Origin: Flavobacterium aquariorum
GTDB taxonomy: Bacteria; Bacteroidota; Bacteroidia; Flavobacteriales; Flavobacteriaceae
NCBI RefSeq assembly: GCF_003254745.1
Contig: NZ_QKXH01000006.1
Location: 124,001 to 188,000 of the forward strand
Reading direction: 5' to 3'
DNA: 64,000 nucleotides
Part shown: piece after piece, positions 54,312 through 63,354 of the stretch
Layout: every line of letters begins with the position of its first letter
Position numbering within the stretch: position 1 is the stretch's first letter
Notes under the pieces: model-generated
The model's database searches: none
What the model saw: only the letters and a program-made list of their open reading frames with translations
What the model was told of the DNA's origin: nothing
Position numbers and translations under genes: made by a program

Positions 54312-55195
54312 TGAGTGATTCTATCATTACCCGTCAGGAAATTGAGAACCGAATTTATACTATAAGAGGACAACAGGTTATGCTCGACAGTGATCTCGCA
54401 AGGATTTATCAGGTAGAAACCAAAGTCTTTAATCAGACTGTAAAGCGTAATACAGACCGCTTTCCTGAATCCTTTTGTTTTCAATTGACACAGGATGAAT
54501 TTGATGCAATTAACTTGAGGTCACAATTTGTGACCTCAAGTTTGAATTACGGGGGAAGACGTTATCTGCCTTATGTTTTTTCCGAACAAGGAATTGCGAT
54601 GCTTTCAGCTGTACTCCGTAGCAATATTGCCATAAAAGTAAGCATCGAGATAATGAATGCCTTTGTGGAAATGCGCAAGATACTTGTTAATAACGCAGCC
54701 TTGTTTCATCGACTGAATAAGATAGAACTGAAACAGATAGATGCAGACCAGAAATTTGAAGAAATCTTTAAGGCACTGGAAAGCGGAAAGTTGTACAGTG
54801 AAAAGGGCATTTTCTATAATGGGCAAATTTTTGATGCCTATGCTTTTGTCTCTGATATTATTCGTAGTGCCCAAAGTTCCATTATCCTTATTGATAATTA
54901 TGTGGACGATACTGTGCTAACCTTGTTGGGTAAGAGAAATAGTGATGTTACCGTAACAATCTATACTAAAAGCATAAGTAATCAGTTACTGATGGATGTG
55001 AAACGATACAACAGTCAATATCCCCCGGTTGAAGTTGAAATTTTTTCTAATGCGCATGACCGTTTTCTAATCATTGATAATACCGAACTCTATCATATCG
55101 GAGCATCATTAAAAGACTTGGGTAAAAAATGGTTTGCATTTTCAAGAATGGATATTGAGGTTGGCAGGATGCTCCAAATTTTGAATAAACAATAA
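54311..55195 (+). CDS. ORF6N domain protein with C-terminal phospholipase-D-like domain
   Basis: A 294-residue protein. Residues 8-95 are an ORF6N DNA-binding-like domain (MLDSDLARIYQVETKVFNQT, RFPESFCFQLTQDEF, VFSEQGIAML). A helical linker follows, then a PLD-like domain (about 170-294) with ILIDNYVDD and a single, incomplete HKD-type motif HDRFLIID (His249 to Asp256; Arg replaces Lys). It overlaps the topB stop by one base. ORF6N proteins are frequent in phages and mobile elements. A perfect 31-bp palindrome lies inside the gene. Confidence 0.8.
   Translation: MSDSIITRQEIENRIYTIRGQQVMLDSDLARIYQVETKVFNQTVKRNTDRFPESFCFQLTQDEFDAINLRSQFVTSSLNYGGRRYLPYVFSEQGIAMLSAVLRSNIAIKVSIEIMNAFVEMRKILVNNAALFHRLNKIELKQIDADQKFEEIFKALESGKLYSEKGIFYNGQIFDAYAFVSDIIRSAQSSIILIDNYVDDTVLTLLGKRNSDVTVTIYTKSISNQLLMDVKRYNSQYPPVEVEIFSNAHDRFLIIDNTELYHIGASLKDLGKKWFAFSRMDIEVGRMLQILNKQ
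54512..54542. repeat. perfect palindrome inside the ORF6N gene
   Basis: The 15-base arm AACTTGAGGTCACAA, one T, then the exact complement TTGTGACCTCAAGTT. It covers codons about 68-78 (NLRSQFVTSSL) of the ORF6N protein. Confidence 0.85.
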
Positions 55196-55276
55196 ACCCT
55201 CTGAAAAATTCAAAGGGCATATTTTATCAGATCAATCCCAGTGTTAAATCGGCATCAGATACAAACACGACTACAA

Positions 55277-56926
55277 TCAAATATTATTTAATCCTAATTC
55301 TTTTAAAAATTCATTGTGTCGATCTGTACTCTTCTTTATGCTTTCATTAATTGAAGTCAATTTTTTGTTTACCTCTTTTAAATCAATTTTTATTTCGTCA
55401 AGTGATGTACTCACATATCTTGAAATATTCAGATTATACCCATTCTTTTCAATTTCTTCCATAGAAACCCTACGAGCATATCTTTCTATGTTTTCTGGAC
55501 GATATTTATATGTATCTATGATATCTTGAATGTCATTGGGTTCATCACCATCTCCTTCTCTTAATGTATTTTGTCGCTTTCCTTTTTCATAACGTTCACT
55601 GGCATTGATGAATAAAACATCATCTTGTTTTTTGCATTTTTTCAATACTAAAATACAAACAGGAATGCCCGTTGAATAGAAGAGATTAGAAGGTAAACCA
55701 ATTACGGTATCAATATGATTGTCTTTTAACAATTTAGTACGAATTCTTTCTTCTGCACCACCACGGAATAAAACACCGTGTGGTAATATGATTGCCATTG
55801 TGCCTTCTTTTCCTAAAAAGTGAAAACCGTGTAATAAAAATGCAAAATCTGCTGCTGATTTTGGGGCTAAACCATAACTTTTAAAACGGAAATCATCTGC
55901 TAAAGTATCGTTTGGTTCCCAACGCAAACTAAAGGGGGGATTGGCAACAATTGCATCAAACTCTATCTTTTTTGTTGGATTCATTTCATTTAGTAAATCC
56001 CATTGATTGAGTAACGTGTCCCCATGAAATATTTCAAACTCGGTATCTTTCATACCGTGCAATAACATATTCATTCTAGCAAGGTTGTAGGTGGTGATAT
56101 TTTTTTCTTGTCCGAATATTTTACCAATACTACCACCGTTATCCTTAATTCTCGTTCTAACATTCAACAATAAAGAACCTGAACCACAAGCAAAATCCAA
56201 TACTTTGTCCAATTTATTTTTCTTACCCATTGTTGGGTCTTGGCTGTCTAAGGTTACAATTTCAGATAAGATGGTTGAAATTTGTTGTGGCGTATAAAAC
56301 TCTCCTGCTTTTTTACCTGAACCTGCTGCAAACTGACCAATCAAGTACTCATAAGCATCACCGAGAGTATCGGAATCAGCAGAAAAATCGGCTATTCCTT
56401 CTGAAATCTTCTGAATAATAGTACAGAGTTTTTTGTTTCTTTCATTAGAAGTCTTACCTAATTTTTCAGAATTCAAATTAATTTCAGAAAACAAACCTTG
56501 AAAAGCACTTTCAAACGATTCGTTTTCAATATATCTGAAACCATTCTCCAGAGTTACTAATAAATCTGCATTTTGTGTACGTGCCAATTCGGTGATGTTA
56601 CTCCACAGATGATGAGGCTCAATAACATAATGCACTTTACGGCGCATTTGTTTTTCAAAGTCTTCAATATCATTAGGGTTTTCTTTATACCAAATTTCTA
56701 AAGGAGTATTAACTTTTAGCCTAGACATAACATCCTTTGGAGTATCGTCTGGGTAATCTTTTCCTAATTCCTTTTTTGCTGATTCTTCGTAATTGAAAGA
56801 TAAATATCTAAGGAATAGAAATGAAAGCATATAATCACGGAAATCATCTGCATTCATCGCACCTCTTAAATTATCTGCTATATCCCAAAGGGTTTTACCT
56901 AGTTGCTGTTGTTCTTTTTGAGTCAT
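55277..56926 (-). CDS. hsdM: type I restriction-modification methyltransferase subunit
   Basis: A 549-residue N6-adenine methyltransferase. The N-terminal HsdM helical domain (LWDIADNLRGAMNADDFRDY) precedes the SAM motif VLDFACGSGSLLLNVR and the catalytic motif NPPF in IVANPPFSLRW. The C-terminal helices end with coiled-coil sequence. With HsdS it methylates the target and with HsdR forms the restriction complex. It is last in the operon, an unusual position for hsdM, 15 bases after the ATPase gene. Confidence 0.95.
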   Translation of the reverse strand: MTQKEQQQLGKTLWDIADNLRGAMNADDFRDYMLSFLFLRYLSFNYEESAKKELGKDYPDDTPKDVMSRLKVNTPLEIWYKENPNDIEDFEKQMRRKVHYVIEPHHLWSNITELARTQNADLLVTLENGFRYIENESFESAFQGLFSEINLNSEKLGKTSNERNKKLCTIIQKISEGIADFSADSDTLGDAYEYLIGQFAAGSGKKAGEFYTPQQISTILSEIVTLDSQDPTMGKKNKLDKVLDFACGSGSLLLNVRTRIKDNGGSIGKIFGQEKNITTYNLARMNMLLHGMKDTEFEIFHGDTLLNQWDLLNEMNPTKKIEFDAIVANPPFSLRWEPNDTLADDFRFKSYGLAPKSAADFAFLLHGFHFLGKEGTMAIILPHGVLFRGGAEERIRTKLLKDNHIDTVIGLPSNLFYSTGIPVCILVLKKCKKQDDVLFINASERYEKGKRQNTLREGDGDEPNDIQDIIDTYKYRPENIERYARRVSMEEIEKNGYNLNISRYVSTSLDEIKIDLKEVNKKLTSINESIKKSTDRHNEFLKELGLNNI

Positions 56927-56941
56927 TGACTTGTTTTTATA

Positions 56942-58063
56942 TTATGCTAATATTTCAGGTAATTGGAATTCGAATTTCTCCAAAAACGCATTCAATATTC
57001 TATTAAATAATTCTTTGTTATCTTCATTCATTTCAACAGGTTGGTATATTGAATATTTTCCGTGGCTTAATAAATTTAAGGCACGTGAAAAAAGTACTTC
57101 ATCTTCTATACCATATATACATTTGGAAAATTCATCATACCCAAAAAAAGTTGAAGTCTTTTCTAATATGCTACGTAACATATTAAAATGATATGTATTT
57201 ACTTTTTGTGTAGTTGATACTTTTTTTAATTCAGTTAACAAAGCAACGTGATGAAAAAACGGGGTGTCATCAGTAGCCCTTAATATATAACCCTCTGAGC
57301 TATTTTTATGTAAAAAGTGACTTTTATGTTCAATATTTCTTAGTTCATTATACATTACATTAAAAAATAATGAATGGTGGGATGAAATTACAACTTTTAC
57401 TTTGTCCTTTCCTTTTTTTAATAATTGAGCTAAATCGCTAGCTACAGCTATAGTGTTATTGTCATCCAATGAAGAAATTGGGTCATCAATATATATGTTT
57501 TTAACCCAACTATACGACTCAGCATCGTCAATGGTTAACTCACATATAGCAAGAAAAATGCACCAAATAAAAATATTTTCTTCTCCTCTTGATACTTTAA
57601 TATGGTCTTGAATTATGTACTCTAATTCTTCTGTTTCAGGCTTGTATCTCGGATTTTTAACTTGCTTACTAAAAACAATAGTCCAATTTTCATAATCAAT
57701 TCTAAAATCAAAATCAGCATATCGTTCCAGAAAAGCGAATATTTTTTCTTCGAGTGCTAATTCTCTGAATCCTTCAAAAAATCTTGAATTTCTATTAATC
57801 ATCAAATGTCTTTCAGTATCGTTTTCAAGGTCATTATTCCAATGGAAAAGATCTTCTGTGAAAGCATTATAATAGAGTGTGTCAGTTACAGGGTTTTTCT
57901 TTCGCTTTTTACTTTGGTCTTTAAACTCCATTGACAGGCGAGTTTTACCCGTTCCATTGTAGGCAAATAACAATACAAAATGATGGTTGTTTAAATCATC
58001 TCTTAACCTAACCGCTACATTTCTTAATGTCTTGTATTTAAAAATTTTTATATTGCCACTCAT
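56942..58063 (-). CDS. ABC-type ATPase, candidate PrrC-like anticodon nuclease
   Basis: A 373-residue protein with ABC-ATPase parts: Walker A AYNGTGKT (34-41), signature VSRGEEN (157-163), Walker B IYIDDPISSLDD (190-201), and H-loop SSHH (227-230). The C-terminal 90 residues contain Arg297-x3-Glu301-x32-His334. The anticodon nuclease PrrC has Arg320-x3-Glu324-x31-His356 after a similar ATPase domain, and it too is encoded within a type I restriction operon. I infer a tRNA-cleaving guard protein silenced by the Hsd complex. An RloA-like ATPase of unknown activity is the alternative. It is three bases from hsdS and 15 from hsdM. Confidence 0.65.
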   Translation of the reverse strand: MSGNIKIFKYKTLRNVAVRLRDDLNNHHFVLLFAYNGTGKTRLSMEFKDQSKKRKKNPVTDTLYYNAFTEDLFHWNNDLENDTERHLMINRNSRFFEGFRELALEEKIFAFLERYADFDFRIDYENWTIVFSKQVKNPRYKPETEELEYIIQDHIKVSRGEENIFIWCIFLAICELTIDDAESYSWVKNIYIDDPISSLDDNNTIAVASDLAQLLKKGKDKVKVVISSHHSLFFNVMYNELRNIEHKSHFLHKNSSEGYILRATDDTPFFHHVALLTELKKVSTTQKVNTYHFNMLRSILEKTSTFFGYDEFSKCIYGIEDEVLFSRALNLLSHGKYSIYQPVEMNEDNKELFNRILNAFLEKFEFQLPEILA

Positions 58064-58066
58064 ATT

Positions 58067-59365
58067 TTAATCGTTAATTTTTGGAAATAAAACTTGTATC
58101 AAGCCTTTTTTATGTAACTTCAACTGTTCTATTTTCTCCACTTGTGTTGTGATTAATTCTTCTAAAGAAGAAAGACATGAGGCTATTTTTTGTTGCTCTA
58201 AAGGCTTAGGAATATTAATTATTAATGTTTTTAATTGATTAGGATAAAGGTGAACTACAGAAATACCTTGAGCCATTTGTGCGATATCCTTTCTCTTAAC
58301 ATTATTCAAGTAATAAGATAAAAAAACACCATTAATCTTTGTCCTAATAATATTTAGATCACCACCAAGGGCGATTCCTTTTTCTAAAACACAAGATGCT
58401 GTGGCAATATCAATTTGAGTTTCACCTGATGCAGGAATAATTACATCATTAGCTTTACTCAACACTAAATCGGTAGCATTTAAATTTGTATAAGATTTAA
58501 CAACACTAACAGTCTCTTTGTAATGAGTATAAAGCTCTCCATATCTAATACAAGGTAAACTTCCGTTTTCAATTATATCAGCTTTGGATATTCCTTTTCC
58601 TTTTAAAAAGGTGGCTACTTCATCCAAATTATTCTGTACCCAACTCCCATCATTCACAAACTCAGGAAAACGATATTTAGGAACAGTTTCCCCTTCTTGC
58701 GGGAATAGTTTTTGCATTAAGCCTTTTTTATGTTCTTTTAAGGTATCTAATTTTTGGTTATGAGCTGTAATTAGTTGATCTAAGGAAGAAAGGCAAGAAG
58801 CTATTTTTTGTTGTTCCTCGAGTGATTTGGGAATGGTTAAAGAAATTCTTTTTAATTCATCTAAACCAATTCTTTTTCTTGTTGATCCTGTTGCTTTCTT
58901 ATCGATTGCTTCTCTTACTTCCTTCGAATTTATTAAGGAGTAAATAAAATATTTAGAATACTTTTTCTCATCAACAACTAATCTTATTCCATCGGAAGCC
59001 ATAACACATCTTTCTATGTTTAGAGGTATCATACAAGCTCGTCCAACAGGATCTCCCATCTTGGATATGATTATATCTCCGCAATAAATATTGCAACTCA
59101 ATAATTCATTAGCCTTCTCTATCGATGTATATATTTTGTAATTATCCATAAATTCACCATCACCAATATTTTGAAGTTGAATTATTCTAATTCCGTTCGT
59201 AGTGTAGTCACTCGCCTTTAGATTTGAACCAAATGGACCGCCCGTAAAACTCCATTTAATTTTCTTGTCTGTGGTTTCTATTAATTCTTTTTCATTCCAA
59301 TTTCCATCATTCATGAACTCGGGAAAGCGAATTTCAGGTATCAATATATTTATCTTCTTAGTCAT
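58067..59365 (-). CDS. hsdS: type I restriction specificity subunit
   Basis: A 432-residue protein with two target-recognition domains. Each ends in the same conserved coiled coil: EEQQKIASCLSSLDQLITAH near 181 and EQQKIASCLSSLEELITTQV near 387, followed by KKGLMQKLFP or KKGLIQVLFP. The two halves each open with a similar PEFMNDGNWNEKE or PEFVNDGSWVQNN phrase. Such internal repeats permit domain exchange by recombination. It overlaps the hsdR stop by eight bases. Confidence 0.94.
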   Translation of the reverse strand: MTKKINILIPEIRFPEFMNDGNWNEKELIETTDKKIKWSFTGGPFGSNLKASDYTTNGIRIIQLQNIGDGEFMDNYKIYTSIEKANELLSCNIYCGDIIISKMGDPVGRACMIPLNIERCVMASDGIRLVVDEKKYSKYFIYSLINSKEVREAIDKKATGSTRKRIGLDELKRISLTIPKSLEEQQKIASCLSSLDQLITAHNQKLDTLKEHKKGLMQKLFPQEGETVPKYRFPEFVNDGSWVQNNLDEVATFLKGKGISKADIIENGSLPCIRYGELYTHYKETVSVVKSYTNLNATDLVLSKANDVIIPASGETQIDIATASCVLEKGIALGGDLNIIRTKINGVFLSYYLNNVKRKDIAQMAQGISVVHLYPNQLKTLIINIPKPLEQQKIASCLSSLEELITTQVEKIEQLKLHKKGLIQVLFPKIND

Positions 59366-62360
59366 AAGCTGTTAATCCTGATATTTCTCGCCCTTGGGCA
59401 ATTTTATTTAAATGGGGTGCTAAGTCTTCCATCAAAGCCAGTTCTTTTAATCTACGTTCTTTCCAACTTAGTTCTAGTGGTTCTAAAAGGTCTGTCAGTT
59501 TCTCACCGTCAAAAATCATTCGGCTCATTATAGTATCTACAAAGGCTTTTAAGTCTGCTGTTTGTAAGCCGTGTTTGTTAGCAATGGTAGCTAATTCTTT
59601 TTCGTTTTTATCAAATTTAAAAGTTTCATAACCTTTGGTCAAAGTATGTACATCTTGCCCGCTATTCCAGTCTAAGTTATTAATATATTCCGCTAAATCT
59701 TCTTGTTCGTCCATCAGATTAGCATTTGCACTCAGTAAACTAATTACCTGTGCTTTGGTCATTTTTTGCTTGGCAGGTTTCTTTTGTGTACTGTCGGCAA
59801 TCAAGCTCATTATGTAATCGTAATCAATAACAGCAGAGGCAAAGAGTACAAATTCAAAATCGAGTTGTTGCACTTCAGGAGGTGCATCATCGCCTTCATC
59901 TTGTTGTATTTTCCTTAACTTCTTAGCAGTTTCTATGTACGAACTTCTATACTCTTGCAGAGTCCCAGTTGGGAGAATGGTTTCAATTTTTAGCTTTTGT
60001 TCTTCGGTGATGTCTGTATATTGGTCTAATTCGACTTTTAATTTTTGAACCGCTTTAAACTTCTTTACAAAGTCAATTCGTGCAGCATCGCCTTTTAGGT
60101 TATATACTTCTTGGGGTTCGTTTACTAAATTGTTTTCCTGCATAAAAACATCCAGGGCTTCTACTGCTTTTTGGTAATTTTCAATTACCACAGGAGCAGG
60201 GTCAACCAACCATATTTCTTTTGCTTTTCCGCTATTTTCACCCGAGAAAAGTGCAATAGCTTGGTTTACTGCCTCTTGTTGAGATCGGAAGTCTAGAATA
60301 TTGCCATAAGGCTTTGTATCGTTTAGCACTCGGTTGGTTCTAGAAAAAGCTTGTATCAAACCGTGGTATTTCAGGTTCTTATCTACATACAAGGTATTGA
60401 GGTACTTAGAATCAAAACCAGTGAGTAACATATCAACTACAATTGTAATGTCAATTTTATCTTTATGCGGAATTTCTTTATTGGTGTATTTTTGGTCTTT
60501 GATACGTCGTTGCACATCTTGGTAATATAAATCAAATTCATTTATAGAATGATTTGTACCAAACTGCATATTGTAGTCGCTAATAATTTCTATTAAAGCT
60601 CTTTTCTTTTCTTCAGGATTTTGTTTGTTGTCTTCTTTTTCCTGAGTTAAATCTTCTTGTAATTGTTTTATATCTGCTGCATTCTTTTGACTTTGTTGGT
60701 CCCCTTCTTTTGCTATTAGTTGAGAAGGAGGAGAAAATACACAAGCAATATTAAGTACCACATAATCCTCGTTTTCGGCTTTCTTTTGCTTTTGAATTGT
60801 TTTGAATAACTGATAATATTCTATAGCGTTATTTATTGAAGCCGTTGCCAATGTTGCATTGAAACGTCTTGAAGCCGTTGCTGCATTGTGTTTGTCGAGA
60901 ATGGCTTCTACTACCGCTTGTTGTGCAATAGCTTCGCCTGGTTTGGCATTCAAATAGCCTTTACCTTTAAAATAGTCAATATGAAACTTCAATACGTTTC
61001 TATCATCTATGGCGTTGGTTATGGTATAAGCGTGTAATCTTTGTTGAAATATGTCTTCAGTGGTTTTATATGAAGCCTCTTCACCTTCTCTTATTTGATA
61101 GGAGGCATTTTCATCAAAAATAGGAGTACCCGTAAAACCAAATAATTGCGCATTTGGAAAAAACTCTTTTATGGCTTTGTGATTATCTCCAAACTGTGAA
61201 CGGTGGCACTCGTCAAAGATGAAAACTACACGTTTATTGCGTAACGGCTCTAAACGTTCTTTATAGTTTTTTTTGTACGTACCGTCTAATGCCAATCCTA
61301 ATTTTTGAATGGTAGTAACAATTACTTTGTCGGTATAGTCGGTAGATAATAAACGCCTTACCAATGTTTCGGTATTGGTATTTTCTTCTACACTACCTTC
61401 TTGAAATTTATTGAATTCCTCACGAGTTTGGCGGTCAAGGTCTTTACGATCCACCACAAAAAGGCATTTTTCAATATCCGGATTGTCTTTCAATAGCGTA
61501 GATGCCTTGAAAGAGGTTAAGGTTTTACCACTTCCCGTAGTGTGCCATATATAACCATTACCTCGGTTTTGGTGAATGCAATCAACAATAGCTTTTACTG
61601 CATATATTTGATAAGGTCGCATTACTAACAATTTCTGTTCGCTTTCTACTAAAACCATATACTTGCTTATCATTTCACCAAGTGTACATTTTTTAAGAAA
61701 TTTATCGGCAAACTCTTCTAAGTAATTAATTTTTTTATTGCTTTCGTCTGCTAATTCATAAATCGGCAAAAACTGTTCATCAGCATTAAAACTGAAATGT
61801 TGATTTTTATTATTAGCAAAATAATAGGTTCTATTGCTGTTACTCACAATGAATAATTGCATAAAACACATTAATGTGTTGTTGTATCCGTTTCCAGAAT
61901 CATTTTTGTAATCCACGATTTGCTGCATTGCTTTTCGTGGCGAAATTTCCAATTTTTTCAATTCAATTTGTACCACAGGCAAGCCATTAATCAACAAAAT
62001 AATGTCGTAGCGGTGATTACTGTTCTCCGTATTGATGCGTAACTGATTTATAACCTCATAATCATTTTTACACCAGTCTCTTATATTTACTAATGTGTAA
62101 TGTAGAGGAGTTCCATCTTCTCGTTGGAAGTAATTTTTTTCACGCAATAGTTTAGAAGCTGCAAATACATCAGGATTAATGATTTCCTCTCGTAAACGTA
62201 TAAATTCACTTTCGGTTAAATGAACACGATTCAATGCTTCAAATTTGGTTTTGAAATTTTGTTCTAGTGTTTTTCTGTCAATAATATCTTTTCGATAATT
62301 ATATTTCAGATCCGCTAGTTGCTTAATTAGATTTTCTTCTATTTGTGATTCTTTGGTCAT
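59358..62360 (-). CDS. hsdR: type I restriction endonuclease/translocase subunit
   Basis: A 1000-residue subunit. The N-terminal nuclease domain has the PD-(D/E)XK motif as IILLINGLPVVQIELKK. Helicase motifs follow: WHTTGSGKTLTSF (Walker A), FIFDECHRSQFG (Walker B, DECH), FGFTGTPI, DMLLTGFDSKYLNTLYVDK and IQAFSRTNR. A helical C-terminal domain binds the methyltransferase core. It is first in the operon. The ATG overlaps the stop of a decayed HTH gene (ATGA), which would have coupled the two. Confidence 0.95.
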   Translation of the reverse strand: MTKESQIEENLIKQLADLKYNYRKDIIDRKTLEQNFKTKFEALNRVHLTESEFIRLREEIINPDVFAASKLLREKNYFQREDGTPLHYTLVNIRDWCKNDYEVINQLRINTENSNHRYDIILLINGLPVVQIELKKLEISPRKAMQQIVDYKNDSGNGYNNTLMCFMQLFIVSNSNRTYYFANNKNQHFSFNADEQFLPIYELADESNKKINYLEEFADKFLKKCTLGEMISKYMVLVESEQKLLVMRPYQIYAVKAIVDCIHQNRGNGYIWHTTGSGKTLTSFKASTLLKDNPDIEKCLFVVDRKDLDRQTREEFNKFQEGSVEENTNTETLVRRLLSTDYTDKVIVTTIQKLGLALDGTYKKNYKERLEPLRNKRVVFIFDECHRSQFGDNHKAIKEFFPNAQLFGFTGTPIFDENASYQIREGEEASYKTTEDIFQQRLHAYTITNAIDDRNVLKFHIDYFKGKGYLNAKPGEAIAQQAVVEAILDKHNAATASRRFNATLATASINNAIEYYQLFKTIQKQKKAENEDYVVLNIACVFSPPSQLIAKEGDQQSQKNAADIKQLQEDLTQEKEDNKQNPEEKKRALIEIISDYNMQFGTNHSINEFDLYYQDVQRRIKDQKYTNKEIPHKDKIDITIVVDMLLTGFDSKYLNTLYVDKNLKYHGLIQAFSRTNRVLNDTKPYGNILDFRSQQEAVNQAIALFSGENSGKAKEIWLVDPAPVVIENYQKAVEALDVFMQENNLVNEPQEVYNLKGDAARIDFVKKFKAVQKLKVELDQYTDITEEQKLKIETILPTGTLQEYRSSYIETAKKLRKIQQDEGDDAPPEVQQLDFEFVLFASAVIDYDYIMSLIADSTQKKPAKQKMTKAQVISLLSANANLMDEQEDLAEYINNLDWNSGQDVHTLTKGYETFKFDKNEKELATIANKHGLQTADLKAFVDTIMSRMIFDGEKLTDLLEPLELSWKERRLKELALMEDLAPHLNKIAQGREISGLTAYD

Positions 62361-62551
62361 TCTTCTTTCAATAGATCTTTAGTATTAACTTCCAGAATTT
62401 TTGCAATTCGTTACAAACATTTGATTCTAGGTTGTTTCACATTTCGGGCATACTCGTTAACTGCGTTATAATTTTTTCTAATTTTTTAGCAAGCCAAGTT
62501 TGTGAGATAGCTTTCTTTTTCAGAATGTATTCAGTCCAGTTTATTCAAAGC
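62357..62551 (-). pseudogene. decayed Xre-type regulator upstream of hsdR
   Basis: One frame reads as a helix-turn-helix protein with three in-frame stops: LNKLD-stop-IHSEKE, LTNLAC-stop-KIRKNYNAV, NEYARNVKQPRIKCL-stop, RIAKILEVNTKDLLKEE-stop. The phrases NYNAVNEYARNVKQPRI and IAKILEVNTKDLL are typical of the small Xre regulators that precede type I restriction operons. Its final TGA overlaps the hsdR ATG. The start codon is also gone. The control protein of this restriction system therefore appears dead. Confidence 0.7.
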
Positions 62552-62916
62552 CTAGTTAGATTTGTAGCGTCAAATATAGTAAAAATGAACTAGCAAAGGG
62601 TGTAAATAATCATTGTATGTTTTGGATTGAAATAATAAATTATTGAGAAAAACACAGCGGTTGGGTGTCTTAAGCACCAGTAAAAATGATTTCCAGTTAT
62701 TTAAGGTGTTGTGGAGCTCTTTGTGAACTTACTAAAAACTCTTAAGTCTACTTAATTCGAATTCGTACTGAAATTTTTATTGATATAAGTTAAATTCTGT
62801 GATTAATTTCCTAATTCCAAATTCTGCTTCTTAAAGCCAAACTGCGCCACATCTGCAAAAGCTTTTATTGCCTTCTTTAAATTTATCCATTAAGCAAATC
62901 ATAAACATTTTATTGT
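62552..62916. other. junction between the restriction operon and the conjugative-element core
   Basis: No gene or strong hairpin. It presumably holds the divergent promoters for the restriction operon and for the DUF1896 gene and marks the right end of the restriction insert. I could not identify an exact boundary or a target-site duplication. Confidence 0.4.
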
Positions 62917-63354
62917 ATGGATACACAGCAAAAAGACCTGTCATATTTCAGGTTACGACTGCAAGAATTATTAACTATAAGCTTTCCCGAAAAAGCGTAT
63001 GATGTTAAATTTATTGACCAGCGTTCAAGTTGGGCTTCCAATGCTTATGAAGATGCTTTTCGAGCAGGAAACCCAATAAACCAATGTGATCATATTGCCG
63101 ATTATGTCTTATTTGAAGGATTGCACTTTTCAAAATTTGATACCCTTTTTCAAGTAGTCTGCAATGAGTTTGATGCGAGAATGGCAGATGAAGAATTACG
63201 ACCGTTTGCCTTAAAGATGTTGCCTATTTGCTACCCTGTTTTTACAAACTACAAATTAACGGATGACTTCGCCTATACAACGGAGTTTGATTTGCTCTAT
63301 ACGGAACTGACAGGAACCATAGCAATATGGATAGAGGAACATGGGCTTCAGTAA
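62917..63354 (+). CDS. DUF1896 family protein of a conjugative element
   Basis: A 145-residue protein beginning DLSYFRLRLQELLTISFPEK and containing RADEAY-like conserved phrases (RSSWASNAYEDAFRAGNPIN) and AMADEELRPF-like text (RMADEELRPFALKMLPICYP). It matches the DUF1896 family, which in Bacteroidota elements lies between topB and the large methylase/helicase gene. Its function is unknown. It overlaps the next gene by 14 bases. Confidence 0.88.
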   Translation: MDTQQKDLSYFRLRLQELLTISFPEKAYDVKFIDQRSSWASNAYEDAFRAGNPINQCDHIADYVLFEGLHFSKFDTLFQVVCNEFDARMADEELRPFALKMLPICYPVFTNYKLTDDFAYTTEFDLLYTELTGTIAIWIEEHGLQ

